A stretch of 64,000 nt of DNA from Azospirillum sp. (GCA_027486405.1 JAIXPD010000020.1:62001-126000); one strand, 5' to 3'; shown: positions 19,303-29,583, numbered from the stretch's first letter. Translations and numbers: made by a program. The notes: generated from the letters alone by a model not told the origin.

Positions 19303-20631
19303 TCAGTTTGCGGCGTTCTGACGCGGGGCAACCGGTTCCCGCACCCCCAGCATCAGGACAAAGCCGATGACGAAAAAGGCCAAAACCGTGGCCATGCCCG
19401 CGCGCTGGCTGGCGAACGCCTCCGTCGCCAACCCGAACAGGAACGGCCCGAAAAAGCCGACGAAGCGGCCGGTCAACCCATACAGGCCGAACATCTCGCC
19501 GGTCATCTCCGGCGGCGACAGGCGGGCCATCAGCGACCGTCCCGCCGCCTGCGCCGGGCCGAAGAACAGGCCCAACCCCAGCGCCAGCAACCAGAACCAC
19601 AGTTTGTCCGTCACCAGCAGCAGCGGCAGGCCGAACAGGGTCATGCCGACCAGCGCGACCAGGATCACCGGCTTGGCCCCCGCCCGGTCGTCCATCCAGG
19701 CAAAGGCGATGGCCCCGGCCCCGGCCACCACGTTCAGGGCGATGGCGAACAGAACGATCTCTTCAAAGCTCATGCCGAAGCTGCCCGCCGCGAACAGCCC
19801 GCCAAAGGCGGTGATGGTGTTGATGCCGTCGCGGAAAAAGGCGCTGGCGATCAGAAAGCGCAGGGTCTGGCGGTGTCGCCCGGCCTGCCGCAGGGTGCCG
19901 ACCAGCGTGGCCACCCCCTCCCGCGTGGCCTGGATCAGGGATTGGCCGTTCGATGGCGCGTCCGGCACCCACAGGAAATAGGGCAGGGCGAAGATTCCGT
20001 ACCACAGGGCGACCAGCAGCGCGGTGGCGCGGATGTTGGCCTGCGGCCCCCAGGCGTCCCAACCGACGCCCAGCAGACCGAACAGCGGCGCGTCGGCCTT
20101 CACGAAGCCGAACAGGGCCAGCACCAGACAGGCCAACCCGCCGAAATAGCCGATGCCCCAGCCCCAGCCCGACACCCGGCCCAGCAGACGGGCCGGGACC
20201 AGCGCGGGCAGGCTGGCGTTGTAGAAGACGTTGGCCAGTTCGAACGCCACGGTGGCGACGACGACGCAGACCAGCGCGAACAGCGCGTCGGCGGGATCGG
20301 GCCGCACCCACCACAGCGCGGCGCTGAAGGCCACCGTCACCCCGGTGAACAGGGCCATCCAGGGTTTGCGCCGCCCGTGCCGGTCGGCGATTGCCCCCAA
20401 CAGCGGGCTGAGCAGAGCGATGGCGACCCCGGCCAGGGTCATCGCCGCGCTCCAGCGCGCGGTTCCCTCCACCGGGTCGCCCACCACGCCACGGGCGAAA
20501 TAGACGGAAAAGACAAAGGTGGTGATGATGGTGTTGTAGGCGGAGTTCGCCCAATCATACAGGCACCAGGACGCCACCGCGCGGCGGTTGAGGGGGGCCG
20601 GTGCTTGGGACGGGGCGGCCACCCCGATCAC
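19303..20631 (-). CDS. UMF1-type MFS transporter
   Basis: This 442-residue inner-membrane protein has about twelve hydrophobic segments and the signature N-terminus of the UMF1 (YxiO/BtlA-like) family, SWCLYDWANSAYNTIITTFV. The MFS loop motif appears as GAIADRHGRRKPWM. The substrate of bacterial members is not established. The likely start is a GTG at 20631 that overlaps the TGA of the TPR-methyltransferase gene (GTGA); a GTG at 20622 is also possible, and the family homology starts just after either. The coupling hints at a shared role with the methyltransferase-like protein. Confidence 0.85.
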   Translation of the reverse strand: MIGVAAPSQAPAPLNRRAVASWCLYDWANSAYNTIITTFVFSVYFARGVVGDPVEGTARWSAAMTLAGVAIALLSPLLGAIADRHGRRKPWMALFTGVTVAFSAALWWVRPDPADALFALVCVVVATVAFELANVFYNASLPALVPARLLGRVSGWGWGIGYFGGLACLVLALFGFVKADAPLFGLLGVGWDAWGPQANIRATALLVALWYGIFALPYFLWVPDAPSNGQSLIQATREGVATLVGTLRQAGRHRQTLRFLIASAFFRDGINTITAFGGLFAAGSFGMSFEEIVLFAIALNVVAGAGAIAFAWMDDRAGAKPVILVALVGMTLFGLPLLLVTDKLWFWLLALGLGLFFGPAQAAGRSLMARLSPPEMTGEMFGLYGLTGRFVGFFGPFLFGLATEAFASQRAGMATVLAFFVIGFVLMLGVREPVAPRQNAAN

Positions 20632-22265
20632 CCGCCGATGCCGAACGAAATCTGGTTGTTGTCGTAACGGGCGACGACGGTCAGGCGGTCGCCGGGGCGG
20701 ACCTTGATCGGCAGTTCCAGGAAGGTCATCGCCTGCTTCCAATGGTTGGTCCGCGACAGGCTTTCGGACTTGTAAACCACCTCGTCGTCCATGAAGAGGT
20801 CGAACCAGAAGGCGACCCCGTGGCAGGTCCCCTCCGCCGTCACCGTGACCGCGATCTCCTCTTCGCCCTCTTCCGGCATGTTGCGGGTGAAGTCGAAATC
20901 CAGCGCGGTGAAGCGCTCCGACAGCGGAATGTGGGCGTCGGCGGCCAGATCGATCTGCTGATAGCCGGGGGAGCGGAACACGTCGAAGGACGACATGTCG
21001 AAGCCGTCGATGGTCTCGACCGGGTTGATGCGGGCCAGCTCCGGCGTTTCCACCAGCATGGCGTAGACGGTGGAGGCGCGCGGGATGATGGCACCGCCGG
21101 GCTTCACCAGATGGGTGCGGGCGTGTTGCAGCACCGACAGCATGCGCGGGGCCAGCATGCCGATGTTGATGAGTTCGGAGACGAAGACGTCGGCCTTTTC
21201 CGGCAAATCGCCGTCCTCGCCCACGGTCAGTTGCGTGGACAGGCGGGGCACGACGGTGATGCGGTCGGCGTAGCCGTTGCGGGCGACGGTTTCCTTGGCG
21301 ACGCGGGCCAGGATCGGGTTCACCTCGCAGGTGACGACCTGCTTGGCCCCGGCGCGGGCGGCCATCATCGACACGATGCCCGATCCGGTCCCGATCTCCA
21401 GCACCAGCGAGTCCGGCGTCACCGCCCGTTCCAGCGCGTGCTTGTAGGCGTCGTTGCGCTCGAAATCGTTGATCATCGGCAGATGCCAGCCGGGGACCGC
21501 GCTGGAGTAGATCAGGCGGCGGGTGAACTGGATCATCGGATGGTCGGGGGCCTGCTCGCGCGCCGCCTCGATCGCGTCGATGGCTTCGGACGCGCGATCC
21601 AGGCTTTGCAGCGCGTGGGCCAACCCGACCTGGGCGGGGACGAAGCGCGGGGCCGATTCCAGCACCTTGCGGAACGATTGTTCGGCCTTTTCCAGACGCC
21701 CTTGGGTGGAGAGCAGTTCGGCCAGGCTGTAATGAACGTCCAGGTAATCGGGGGCCAGTTCCAGCGCCTTGCCGAAATGCCGCTCCGCCGCCTCCAGGTC
21801 GCCCAGCTCGCGCAGGGTGGCGGCGAGGAAATGATGCATCTCCGGCGCGTTGTCCTTCAGCGCCAGCGCGGCGCGGAAGCTGTCGGCGGCCTCCTCCAGC
21901 CGTCCCAGCGCCTTCAGCGCGTTGCCAAGATTGCCGTGCAGTTCCGGGTAACGGTCGTTCACCGCCAGACCGGCGCGAAAGGCGGCTTCGGCCTCCGCCG
22001 CGCGGCCCAGCTGGAACAGCAGGCTGCCCCGGCTGTTGTGAAAGGACGCGTCGGTGTCCAGTTCAGCGATGGCCTCGGTGAACAGGGCCAGCGCGTCGTC
22101 CGGGTGCCCGGTGTGGGCGGCGACCAGCCCCAGCAGATGCACCGCCTGCGCGTCGTGCGGGTTGACGGCCAGCATCGCCCGGCACGCGGCTTCCGCCCCC
22201 GCCAAATCGTTGGCCCGGAACAGACGGGCCGCGTCGAGCAGGGTGGGGGCGGGCGTGTCGGTCAT
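20628..22265 (-). CDS. TPR / arginine methyltransferase-like fusion
   Basis: This 545-residue protein has about six TPR repeats (residues 10-250; units such as YPELHGNLGNALKALGRLEEA) followed by a class I SAM methyltransferase. Motif I is LEIGTGSGIVSMMAARAG (from about residue 289) and post-I is VTCEVNP. The following VSELINIGML (Ser363-Glu364) resembles the first Glu of the double-E loop of protein arginine methyltransferases, with a PRMT-like beta-barrel C-terminus. The closest known layout is the eukaryotic PRMT7/PRMT9 type. The substrate is unknown. The ATG at 22265 follows GGAG; a GTG at 22292 is the alternative. The UMF1 transporter gene is translationally coupled downstream. Confidence 0.83.
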   Translation of the reverse strand: MTDTPAPTLLDAARLFRANDLAGAEAACRAMLAVNPHDAQAVHLLGLVAAHTGHPDDALALFTEAIAELDTDASFHNSRGSLLFQLGRAAEAEAAFRAGLAVNDRYPELHGNLGNALKALGRLEEAADSFRAALALKDNAPEMHHFLAATLRELGDLEAAERHFGKALELAPDYLDVHYSLAELLSTQGRLEKAEQSFRKVLESAPRFVPAQVGLAHALQSLDRASEAIDAIEAAREQAPDHPMIQFTRRLIYSSAVPGWHLPMINDFERNDAYKHALERAVTPDSLVLEIGTGSGIVSMMAARAGAKQVVTCEVNPILARVAKETVARNGYADRITVVPRLSTQLTVGEDGDLPEKADVFVSELINIGMLAPRMLSVLQHARTHLVKPGGAIIPRASTVYAMLVETPELARINPVETIDGFDMSSFDVFRSPGYQQIDLAADAHIPLSERFTALDFDFTRNMPEEGEEEIAVTVTAEGTCHGVAFWFDLFMDDEVVYKSESLSRTNHWKQAMTFLELPIKVRPGDRLTVVARYDNNQISFGIGG

Positions 22266-22485
22266 CGCGGCGGCTCCGGTCGGCAAAGGCACGAAGGTGA
22301 TGCCCGCACCATAGCGGGAATTTCCCCATGGCTACAGCGTTTCAATGCAGCGGTGGCGACGGCAATGTTCGGGTCAAGTCTTTGGTGTTTGACGCAAATA
22401 CCGTTCATCCGCGCGCGGCGATTGCGTTGGGGCGATTATCTTCGTCACACTTCGCGCAATGGATGATTGTGACCGGGAGGATGGG

Positions 22486-24057
22486 ATGAACGGGGTGTTT
22501 GCGCGTTGGGCCAGCCCGGCGCTGGCGGCGATTCTGCTGGCGGGCTGCGCCACCACCACGATGGGGCCGACCGTGACGGCGGTCCTGCCCAAGGACGACG
22601 CCCAGCCCGCCGTCGCCGCCGACTCGGCCGCCGCACGGCGGTTCGAGGCGGTGCGCCACAGCCCGCCGGAGCGGCGCGCCTTCCTCTACCGCATGCCCAA
22701 GGGGGCCGATCTCCACAGCCACCTGACCGGCGCGGTCTATGCCGAAACCTATCTGCGGCTGGCGCAGGCGGGCAATCTCTGCTTCAACGTCGCGGCGAAA
22801 TCCCTGGTCGCCCCGACCAAGGAGAAGCCCTGCGGAACCACAAAGGACAGCCCGCAACCGGCGGCCAGCGTGGTCATCGGCGACAGCGTGCTCTACCCGA
22901 TGGCGCTGGACGCCCTGTCCACCCGCGACGCGCTGCCCATCTCCGGCTACAGCCTGCACGACCAGTTCTTCGCCACCTTTGGCCGGTTCAGCGCGGCGAC
23001 CGGTTCCACCGGCGACCTGCTGGCCGAGGTGGTGGACCGCGCCGGACGGCAGGGCGAACAGCATGTCGAGCTGATGGTGTCCTTCCGGACCTGGGCCGCC
23101 GCCAACATCGGCAAGGCCACGCCCTGGACCGGCAGCGTGACCCAGATGGCCGACACGCTGACCGCCGCCGGTCTGCCCGCCCTGGTCCCGCAGGCCAAGC
23201 AGGACATCGACGCGGTGGAAGCGCGGATGCGCAGCCTGCTGGGTTGCGGGACCCTGGCGGCCAAACCCGGCTGCGGCGTGTCGGTGCGCTACATCCAACA
23301 GGTGTCGCGCACGCAGGCCCCCAGCCCGGTGCTGGCCGTCACCCTGTTCAACGCCATGCTCGCGGCGCAGGAGCCGCGCGTCGTCGGCCTGAACTACGTC
23401 GCGCCGGAGGACAACCCGGTGGCGCTGGCCGATTACGACCTGCACATGGCGATGATCGCCGAAACCCGCCGCCGCTTCCCCGACACCAACGTCGCCCTGC
23501 ACGCGGGTGAACTGACGCTGGGGCTGGTCCCGCCGGAGGAGCTGCGCAACCACATCCGCAAGGCGGTGGAGATCGCCGGGGCCAAGCGCATCGGCCATGG
23601 CGTCGATCTGATGTACGAGGACGACCCGCAGGGCCTGCTGCGCCAGATGGCGGCGCGCAAGGTGGCGGTGGAAATCAACCTGACCAGCAACGACGTGATC
23701 CTGGGCGTGGCGGGCAAGGATCACCCCTTCCCAATCTACCGCGCGGCGGGGGTGCCGACGGTGATCTCCACCGACGACGAGGGCGTCAGCCGCATCGACC
23801 TGACCAACGAGCTGGAGCGCGGCGTCAGCGAATTCGGCCTTGGCTATGGCGATCTGGTCCGTCTGGCCCGCACCAGCCTGGAACACAGCTTCCTGCCCGG
23901 TGACAGCCTGTGGTCGGCCCGGCTCTGCACCGTGGGCGAACCGCCGTCGGCGGCCTGCCAGGGCCTGTTGGACCGCAGCGACAAGGCCAAACGGCAATGG
24001 GCGTTGGAAGAGGCGCTGCGCCGCTTCGACCGCGAGGTTGCCGAGGGCAAGATCTGA
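22486..24057 (+). CDS. Lipoprotein adenosine deaminase-like amidohydrolase
   Basis: This 523-residue protein starts with a lipoprotein signal peptide ending LLAGC (Cys near residue 22), so it is probably anchored in an envelope membrane facing outward. The rest is an adenosine/AMP deaminase domain. Zinc ligands are in DLHSHLTGA, ALHAGE and the STDDEGV motif, with RIGHGVDL between. It resembles the extracellular ADGF-type deaminases, and would deaminate adenosine (or a similar purine) to inosine before uptake. The ATG at 22486 follows GGGAGG; earlier in-frame ATGs would bury the signal peptide. Tandem repeats begin exactly at its stop codon. Confidence 0.88.
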   Translation: MNGVFARWASPALAAILLAGCATTTMGPTVTAVLPKDDAQPAVAADSAAARRFEAVRHSPPERRAFLYRMPKGADLHSHLTGAVYAETYLRLAQAGNLCFNVAAKSLVAPTKEKPCGTTKDSPQPAASVVIGDSVLYPMALDALSTRDALPISGYSLHDQFFATFGRFSAATGSTGDLLAEVVDRAGRQGEQHVELMVSFRTWAAANIGKATPWTGSVTQMADTLTAAGLPALVPQAKQDIDAVEARMRSLLGCGTLAAKPGCGVSVRYIQQVSRTQAPSPVLAVTLFNAMLAAQEPRVVGLNYVAPEDNPVALADYDLHMAMIAETRRRFPDTNVALHAGELTLGLVPPEELRNHIRKAVEIAGAKRIGHGVDLMYEDDPQGLLRQMAARKVAVEINLTSNDVILGVAGKDHPFPIYRAAGVPTVISTDDEGVSRIDLTNELERGVSEFGLGYGDLVRLARTSLEHSFLPGDSLWSARLCTVGEPPSAACQGLLDRSDKAKRQWALEEALRRFDREVAEGKI

Positions 24058-24117
24058 CCCTGGAATTCTGACCCTGGACCTCTGACCCTGGAATTTTGAC
24101 CCTGGAATTTTGACCAT
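24055..24117. repeat. 14-nt tandem array starting at a stop codon
   Basis: Units begin at 24055, 24069, 24083, 24097 and (partial) 24111, an exact 14-nt step, with consensus TGACCCTGGAATTT. The first TGA is the stop of the adenosine deaminase-like gene. Because 14 is not divisible by three, consecutive units place TGA in all three frames. Confidence 0.95.
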
Positions 24118-24118
24118 G

Positions 24119-24149
24119 AAAAACGGGGGCTGCGTCGCCGCAGCCCCCG
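24119..24149 (-). terminator. ppa: Rho-independent terminator of ppa
   Basis: CGGGGGCTGC (24124-24133) pairs with GCAGCCCCCG (24140-24149) around a six-base loop. Five A on the plus strand (24119-24123) become a T-run after the stem on the minus strand. It follows the ppa stop by about 30 bases. Confidence 0.9.
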
Positions 24150-24180
24150 GTTCCGTGTCGCCTTGCGGCTCAGGCGTCGA

Positions 24181-24738
24181 TCAGACGACCACGCCCGGCT
24201 TGCCTTCGTTCGCCTTGTTGGCGCGCTCCAGCCCTTCCAGGATCAGCTTGGCGGCGGCTTCGGCGTCGCCCCAGCCCTTGGTCTTCACCCACTTGTTCTT
24301 TTCGAGATCCTTGTAGTGCTCGAAAAAGTGGGCGATCTGGTTGACCAGGATCTCCGGCAGATCGGTGTAGTTCTTCACGTTGCTGTAGAAGGGGTGGAGC
24401 TTGTCCACCGGAACGGCCAGCAGCTTTTCGTCGATGCCGGCTTCGTCTTCCATGTACAGCACGCCGATCGGGCGCGAGCGCAGGACCGCACCCGGAACGA
24501 CCGGGACCTGACCGATGACGCAGACGTCCACCGGGTCGCCGTCGTCCGACAGGGTGTGCGGGATGAAGCCGTAGTTGCAGGGATAGTACATCGCCGTGTG
24601 CAGGAAACGGTCGACGAACACCGCGCCCGATTCCTTATCGACTTCGTACTTCACCGGATCGCCACCGACCGGGATTTCGATGACGACGTTCACATCCCAG
24701 GGCGGGTTCTTGCCCACGGCAACCTTGCTCAGATCCAT
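24181..24738 (-). CDS. ppa: Inorganic pyrophosphatase
   Basis: This 185-residue cytoplasmic family I pyrophosphatase hydrolyses PPi to two phosphates and so pulls biosynthetic reactions forward. Family motifs are [29 protein letters not shown], the metal-binding signature DGDPVDVCV and VKNYTDLP. The length is typical of bacterial hexameric enzymes. The ATG at 24738 follows AAGGACGAGAGAAG; longer in-frame starts upstream are not supported. It is a single gene with its own terminator, divergent from the YejA-like binding protein gene. Confidence 0.96.
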   Translation of the reverse strand: MDLSKVAVGKNPPWDVNVVIEIPVGGDPVKYEVDKESGAVFVDRFLHTAMYYPCNYGFIPHTLSDDGDPVDVCVIGQVPVVPGAVLRSRPIGVLYMEDEAGIDEKLLAVPVDKLHPFYSNVKNYTDLPEILVNQIAHFFEHYKDLEKNKWVKTKGWGDAEAAAKLILEGLERANKANEGKPGVVV

Positions 24739-24880
24739 CTTCTCTCGTCCTTCGACTGGCGTAACAGGGCACGTTTTTCTTGGGCGCCGACGCGAAGACC
24801 GGCACCGCCGGGGGCGGAGTTTAGGCGCAAGCGCGGCCAAGGCCAAGGCACTCTTGCGCGGGTGCGGCAAAGGAGCAACC

Positions 24881-26749
24881 TTGGACACCATGATCCGCTC
24901 CCTCCTCCTCGCCCTGGCGCTGCTGGCGGCCCCCGGCGGTGCCACCGCCGCGCCGCCGCCCAGCCCGGTTCCGTCCAGCCCGGTTCCGTCCAACCTGGCC
25001 CCGCCCGACACGGCCACCCACGGCATCGCCATGCACGGCGATCTGCGGCTGCCGCCGGATTTCACAGCGCTGCCCTACGTCAACCCCGACGCGCCCAGGG
25101 GCGGGACCATCCGGCAGGCCGTGACCGGCTCCTTCGACTCGCTGCACCCGCACATCGTCAAGGGCGTTCCGGTGCAGGGGCTGGGCTTCACCTTCGAAAC
25201 CCTGCTGACGCGGTCGTGGGACGAGCCGTTCTCGCTCTACGGCCTGCTGGCCGACCGGCTGGAGGTGGCCCCCGACCGTTCCGCCGTGACCTTCCACATC
25301 AACCCGCTGGCGCGCTGGCACGACGGGACGCCGGTGACGGCGGCGGATGTCCTGTTCTCGCTGGAGATCCAGCGCGTGCACGGCACGCCGAACCGGCGGC
25401 TGTTCTACGCCAAGGTGGCGCTGGCCGAGGCGCTGGATCCGCAAACCGTCCGTTTCGTCTTCGCCGCGAACGAGGATGGCGGCATCGACCGGGAAATGCC
25501 GTTGCTGATGGGGCTGATGCCGATCCACAGCAAGGCGTGGTGGGCGGACAAGCCGTTCGACCGCACGACGCTCGACCCGATCCTGGGCAGCGGCCCCTAT
25601 CGGGTGGCGGCGGTCGATGCCGGTCGGCGCGTGGTGTACGAGCGGATTTCCGATTACTGGGGCCGCGATCTGCCGATCCGGCGTGGCCAGTTCAACGCCG
25701 ACCGGCTGGAGTATGTCTATTACCGCGACGACTCGGTCGCGCTCGAAGCCTTCAAGGCGGGGGAGGGCGACATCCGCCGCGAGGGCGATCCAGCCAAATG
25801 GGCGACCGGCTACGACGGCCCGGCCCTGCGCGACGGGCGGATCGAGCGGGAGGAGTTGGCCCACCACCGCCCCGACGCCGCGCGCGGCCTGATCTTCAAC
25901 ACCCGCCGCCCGCTGTTCGCCGACGTCCGCGTGCGCCAAGCCCTGGGCATGGCCACCGATTTCGCCTGGATCGGACGCACCCTGTTCCACAACGCGCTGA
26001 CCCGCACCGCCAGCCACTACCCGAACTCCGAACTGGCCGCCCAGGGTGTGCCGCAGGGGGCGGAACTGGCGGCGCTGGAACCGTTCCGCGACCGGCTGCC
26101 GCCCGCGCTGTTCACCCAGCCCTTTGCCCTGCCCGCCACCGACGGCAGCGGTCCGGCGGGCGCGCGGGCCAACCGGCGGGCGGCGCTGCGCCTGCTGGCC
26201 GAGGCGGGGTGGACGATCCGCGAGGGGCGTCTGACCAGCGCGGAGGACCAGCCCTTTGTCTTCGAAATCCTGCTGTCCGACCCGGCGGACGAACGGGTGG
26301 CGCTGGAATTCGCCCGCTCGCTCGACGGGGTGGGCATCGCCGCCCGCGTGCGCGCGGTGGACAACGCCCAGTTCCAGGCCCGGTTGGACCGCTTCGACTT
26401 TGACATGGTGGTGCGCTGGTGGGCGTCCAGCCTGTCACCGGGCAATGAGCAGCTTTACTATTACGGCTCCGCCGCCGCCGGGCAGGAGGGCAGCCGCAAT
26501 CTGGCGGGCATCCGCGACCCGGCGGTGGACGCCATCGCCCAATCCATCGCGGAGGCGACGACGCGGGCCGATCTGGTGGCGCGGGTGCGCGCGCTCGACC
26601 GCGTTCTGATGTGGGGGCAGTACATGGTTCCGCTGTTCCACAGCCCGGTGGACCGGCTGGCCCACTGGTCCCACCTGCGCCGCCCCGCCGTCACCCCGCT
26701 CTACGGCCCGCTGATCGAAAGCTGGTGGGTGGATCCGGCCAAACGGTGA
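24881..26749 (+). CDS. YejA-like extracellular solute-binding protein (SBP family 5)
   Basis: This 622-residue periplasmic protein belongs to the peptide-binding family 5, in the long YejA-like branch: after the signal peptide it reads [23 protein letters not shown], the usual start of that branch. YejA relatives bind peptides or peptide antibiotics. No permease genes are adjacent; the peptide-type importer at 4.6-7.8 kb lacks a binding protein, but pairing is a guess. The TTG at 24881 has AGGAG at ideal distance; the ATG at 24890 gives a protein three residues shorter. A 15-bp coding repeat gives S-P-V-P-S twice after the signal peptide. Confidence 0.87.
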   Translation: MDTMIRSLLLALALLAAPGGATAAPPPSPVPSSPVPSNLAPPDTATHGIAMHGDLRLPPDFTALPYVNPDAPRGGTIRQAVTGSFDSLHPHIVKGVPVQGLGFTFETLLTRSWDEPFSLYGLLADRLEVAPDRSAVTFHINPLARWHDGTPVTAADVLFSLEIQRVHGTPNRRLFYAKVALAEALDPQTVRFVFAANEDGGIDREMPLLMGLMPIHSKAWWADKPFDRTTLDPILGSGPYRVAAVDAGRRVVYERISDYWGRDLPIRRGQFNADRLEYVYYRDDSVALEAFKAGEGDIRREGDPAKWATGYDGPALRDGRIEREELAHHRPDAARGLIFNTRRPLFADVRVRQALGMATDFAWIGRTLFHNALTRTASHYPNSELAAQGVPQGAELAALEPFRDRLPPALFTQPFALPATDGSGPAGARANRRAALRLLAEAGWTIREGRLTSAEDQPFVFEILLSDPADERVALEFARSLDGVGIAARVRAVDNAQFQARLDRFDFDMVVRWWASSLSPGNEQLYYYGSAAAGQEGSRNLAGIRDPAVDAIAQSIAEATTRADLVARVRALDRVLMWGQYMVPLFHSPVDRLAHWSHLRRPAVTPLYGPLIESWWVDPAKR

Positions 26750-26767
26750 GGGGGGCGAGCGCGGCGG

Positions 26768-27760
26768 TCACAGCCAGCCGCGCCGCCGGAAGTACCAGAG
26801 CGGGCCGACCGCCGACAGCACCATCAGCAGGATCGCCATCGGGTAGCCGTATTCCCAGTCCAGTTCGGGCATGTGTTTGAAATTCATGCCATAGGCGGAC
26901 GCGATCAGGGTCGGTGGCATCAGGGCGACGGCGACGACCGAGAAGATCTTGATGATGGCGTTCTGTTCGATGTTGATGAGGCCCAGCGTGGCGTCGAGCA
27001 GGAAATTCGCCTCGTGCGCCAGGAAACCGGCGTGCTCGTTCAGCGACCGCAAGTCGCGCGTCATCGTCTTCAGCGCGGTTTTCTGGTCCTTGGTCAGCCG
27101 CCCGCCGCTGACGGAGGTGAGGAACACCACCAGACGGTCCAGACCGGCCAGACTGTCGCGCACCTTGTGGGTCAGGTCGCCCGCCCGGCCGATGCCGCGC
27201 AGCACGTCCTGCAACTCGTCGGGCTTCTTGGCCGCCTTGCCAAAGCCGCCGCTGTCCAGGGAATCGTCGAAAATGCGGGTGGACAGCTCGTCGATGCGGC
27301 CGCCGACCAGTTCCAGCACGTCGGCCACCCGGTCGATCACCGCGTCGAGCAGGCCGAACAGCGCCGTTTCGCTCGACGCCAGCAACTCCGGCTGGCGGAC
27401 GCAGCGGGCGGCGAAGGTGATGACCGGCAGCGGTTCGGTGTAGCGCAGGGTGATGAGGTGGCGCGGCGTCAGGACAAAGGTCAACTCCCCCTGTTCGGGG
27501 TGGGGGGAGGTGGCGCGCGAGATGATCGGCGAGGTCATGTAAACGCCGTCGCCTTCGGTGTAGAGCTGGCTCGACGCCTCGATCTCGCGCATTTCCGCGC
27601 GGGTCGGCAGGTCGCAGCCGGTCAGCGCGCCGACATGGGCGCGCTCCTCCTCGTCCGGGCGCAGCAGATCGATCCACACCGCGTCGGGCGGCAGCGCCTC
27701 GCCCAGCGCCAAGGGCTGGCGGACGACGCGGCCATCGACGCGGGTGTGAACCGTAATCAC
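26768..27760 (-). CDS. CorA-family divalent metal transporter
   Basis: This 330-residue protein is a CorA-type Mg2+/Ni2+/Co2+ channel. It has the cytoplasmic alpha/beta and long-helix region, two C-terminal membrane segments and the pore signature YGMNF between them. The final segment ends with a basic tail. Within the family the sequence resembles transporters that may work as zinc exporters (ZntB), so the ion is not certain. It starts with GTG at 27760 overlapping the TGA of folD, so it is translationally coupled to that gene. Confidence 0.88.
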   Translation of the reverse strand: MITVHTRVDGRVVRQPLALGEALPPDAVWIDLLRPDEEERAHVGALTGCDLPTRAEMREIEASSQLYTEGDGVYMTSPIISRATSPHPEQGELTFVLTPRHLITLRYTEPLPVITFAARCVRQPELLASSETALFGLLDAVIDRVADVLELVGGRIDELSTRIFDDSLDSGGFGKAAKKPDELQDVLRGIGRAGDLTHKVRDSLAGLDRLVVFLTSVSGGRLTKDQKTALKTMTRDLRSLNEHAGFLAHEANFLLDATLGLINIEQNAIIKIFSVVAVALMPPTLIASAYGMNFKHMPELDWEYGYPMAILLMVLSAVGPLWYFRRRGWL

Positions 27761-28662
27761 AGCCCGGCCTCGGCGGGGACCGGGGCACCGGCCGCGCGGC
27801 AGGCGGCGGCCAGCGTGTTCAGCATCAGGCAGGCGATGGTCATCGGGCCGACGCCGCCGGGAACCGGGGTGATGGCCCCGGCGATCGCGACCGCCTCGGC
27901 AAAGTGAACGTCGCCGACCAGCTTGGTCTTGCCCGGTTCGGCCGCCGGAACGCGGTTGATGCCGACGTCGATCACCGTCGCCCCCGGCTTGATCCAATCG
28001 CCGCGCACCATTTCGGGCCGACCGACGGCGGCGACCAGGATGTCGGCGCGGCGGCATTCCCCGGCCAGATCGGCGGTGCGCGAATGGGCCAGCGTCACCG
28101 TGCAATCGGCCTGGAGCAGCAGTTGCGCCATCGGCTTGCCGACGATGTTGGAGCGGCCCAGCACCAGCGCCCGCTTGCCCTTAAGGTCATGGCCCAGCGT
28201 GTCGCGAATCAGCAGCAGGCTGCCCAGCGGGGTGCAGGGGACGATGGCCCCGGGCTGGCCGGTGGCGAGCAGACCGGCGTTGACGACGTGGAAGCCGTCG
28301 GCGTCCTTTTCCGGCACGATGCGGGCCAGAACCTTTTGCGTGTCGATGTGCTTGGGCAGCGGCAGTTGCACCAGGATGCCATGCACCGCCGGGTCGGCGT
28401 TCAGCCGGTCGATCAGGGCCAGCAGGTCGGCTTCGGCCATGTCGGCGGGTTCATGGTGGTCGAAGGAGGTCATCCCCAGCTCGACCAGCGCCCGTTCCTT
28501 GGACTTCACATAGACCTGGCTGGCCGGATCCTCGCCCACCAGCACCACGGCCAGACCGGGGGTGACGCCATGGCTGGCCTTCAGCGCGGCGACGCCGTCA
28601 GCCACCCGCGCCCTGAGACCGGCCGCGAAAGCCTTGCCGTCGATGATCTTTGCGTCCGCCAT
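27757..28662 (-). CDS. folD: Bifunctional methylenetetrahydrofolate dehydrogenase/cyclohydrolase
   Basis: This 301-residue cytoplasmic enzyme interconverts 5,10-methylene-, methenyl- and 10-formyl-tetrahydrofolate, supplying one-carbon units. Signatures are [16 protein letters not shown] (with the catalytic Lys), [29 protein letters not shown] and [13 protein letters not shown]. The ATG at 28662 follows GGAGGCGACC. It belongs to the minus-strand run yggT - DUF167 - folD - corA. Confidence 0.96.
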   Translation of the reverse strand: MADAKIIDGKAFAAGLRARVADGVAALKASHGVTPGLAVVLVGEDPASQVYVKSKERALVELGMTSFDHHEPADMAEADLLALIDRLNADPAVHGILVQLPLPKHIDTQKVLARIVPEKDADGFHVVNAGLLATGQPGAIVPCTPLGSLLLIRDTLGHDLKGKRALVLGRSNIVGKPMAQLLLQADCTVTLAHSRTADLAGECRRADILVAAVGRPEMVRGDWIKPGATVIDVGINRVPAAEPGKTKLVGDVHFAEAVAIAGAITPVPGGVGPMTIACLMLNTLAAACRAAGAPVPAEAGL

Positions 28663-28676
28663 GGTCGCCTCCACAC

Positions 28677-29000
28677 TCACTCTGCTGCGCTGTCAATCAA
28701 GGCCGTCAGGCGGGGCATCAGCGCCGCCGCATCCCCGGCCACATGGATGATCTTGTTGCGGTCGGTGGCCCCGGCCACCACCGTCAGGCTGGATTTCGGC
28801 AGTTTCCATGCCTTGGCCAGCAATTTCACAACGGCGTCGTTGGCCTTGCCGTTTTCCGGCACGGCCGTGACCGTCACCTTCAGAACCCGCCCGCCGTCGG
28901 CGGTGTCCGCCAGTCCGGCGACGGCGTTGCGCGACGCCTTCGGCGTGACCCGCAAGGCCAGCCGCAGGCCGTCGGCCACCGGCTCCAGCGGGCCGGGCAT
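28677..29000 (-). CDS. DUF167 (YggU-like) family protein
   Basis: This 107-residue protein belongs to the small DUF167 family, with the typical core [15 protein letters not shown] and [15 protein letters not shown]. It has no firmly assigned function. The start ATG shares one base with the stop of the yggT-like gene. The YggT-DUF167 pairing is conserved in many proteobacteria. Confidence 0.9.
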   Translation of the reverse strand: MPGPLEPVADGLRLALRVTPKASRNAVAGLADTADGGRVLKVTVTAVPENGKANDAVVKLLAKAWKLPKSSLTVVAGATDRNKIIHVAGDAAALMPRLTALIDSAAE

Positions 29001-29284
29001 CAGAAGCGCGGCCAGTATTGCGCCAACAGGTTCTGAACGAAGGAAATCCCCAGCAGAACCACGATGGGCGACAGATCCAGCCCGCCCATGTTGGGCAGGA
29101 CGTTGCGGATCGGGCGCAGCACCGGTTCGGTCACGCGGTAGAGCGCATCACCGATCAGATAGACCGCGCGGTTGCGGGTGTTGACGACGTTGAACGCCAC
29201 CAGCCAGCTCAAAACCGCTGACAGGATCAGGACCCAGAAAAAGAGGTCGAGGATGGTGTTGATGAGCACATACAGCGCGATCAT
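29000..29284 (-). CDS. YggT family membrane protein
   Basis: This 94-residue inner-membrane protein has two hydrophobic segments (about 4-30 and 70-88). The conserved family loop reads LYRVTEPVLRPIRNVLP, before the second segment. YggT-like proteins have been linked to osmotic and ionic stress and to division-related processes in other bacteria; no role is shown here. It is the first gene of the run leading to folD and corA. Confidence 0.9.
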   Translation of the reverse strand: MIALYVLINTILDLFFWVLILSAVLSWLVAFNVVNTRNRAVYLIGDALYRVTEPVLRPIRNVLPNMGGLDLSPIVVLLGISFVQNLLAQYWPRF

Positions 29285-29512
29285 GCCGGGCCTGCTCCTT
29301 GTTCGGTTTTGGGGTGGCCGCGTCCGCCGCGCCGACCCGATCCGGCGGCCCGGTGCGGACCCCTGCGTTTGGGCCGCACCCTAACCGCAGGCGCGCAACG
29401 CTGTCCAGTGCTGCGGCTTTTCCAAAGCTGGGGGCAGGGGCGCGTTTGGTTGGCGCGTTTGGGCGATGGGGCGGCGTTGGTGGCTGGTGTCATTTTTTTC
29501 GAAATCAACCGC

Positions 29513-29541
29513 TTGACAGTCTCCCCGCAAATGGCTAAAAA
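29513..29541 (+). promoter_or_regulatory. Promoter of tRNA-Ala
   Basis: TTGACA (29513-29518), a 17-base spacer and TAAAAA (29536-29541) stand 43 bases before the tRNA. Spacing and distance suit a strong sigma-70 promoter. Confidence 0.72.
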
Positions 29542-29583
29542 CCGCGCCACGCCGGACGCAAGCCGCGTGCGGATCGTGAGTGT

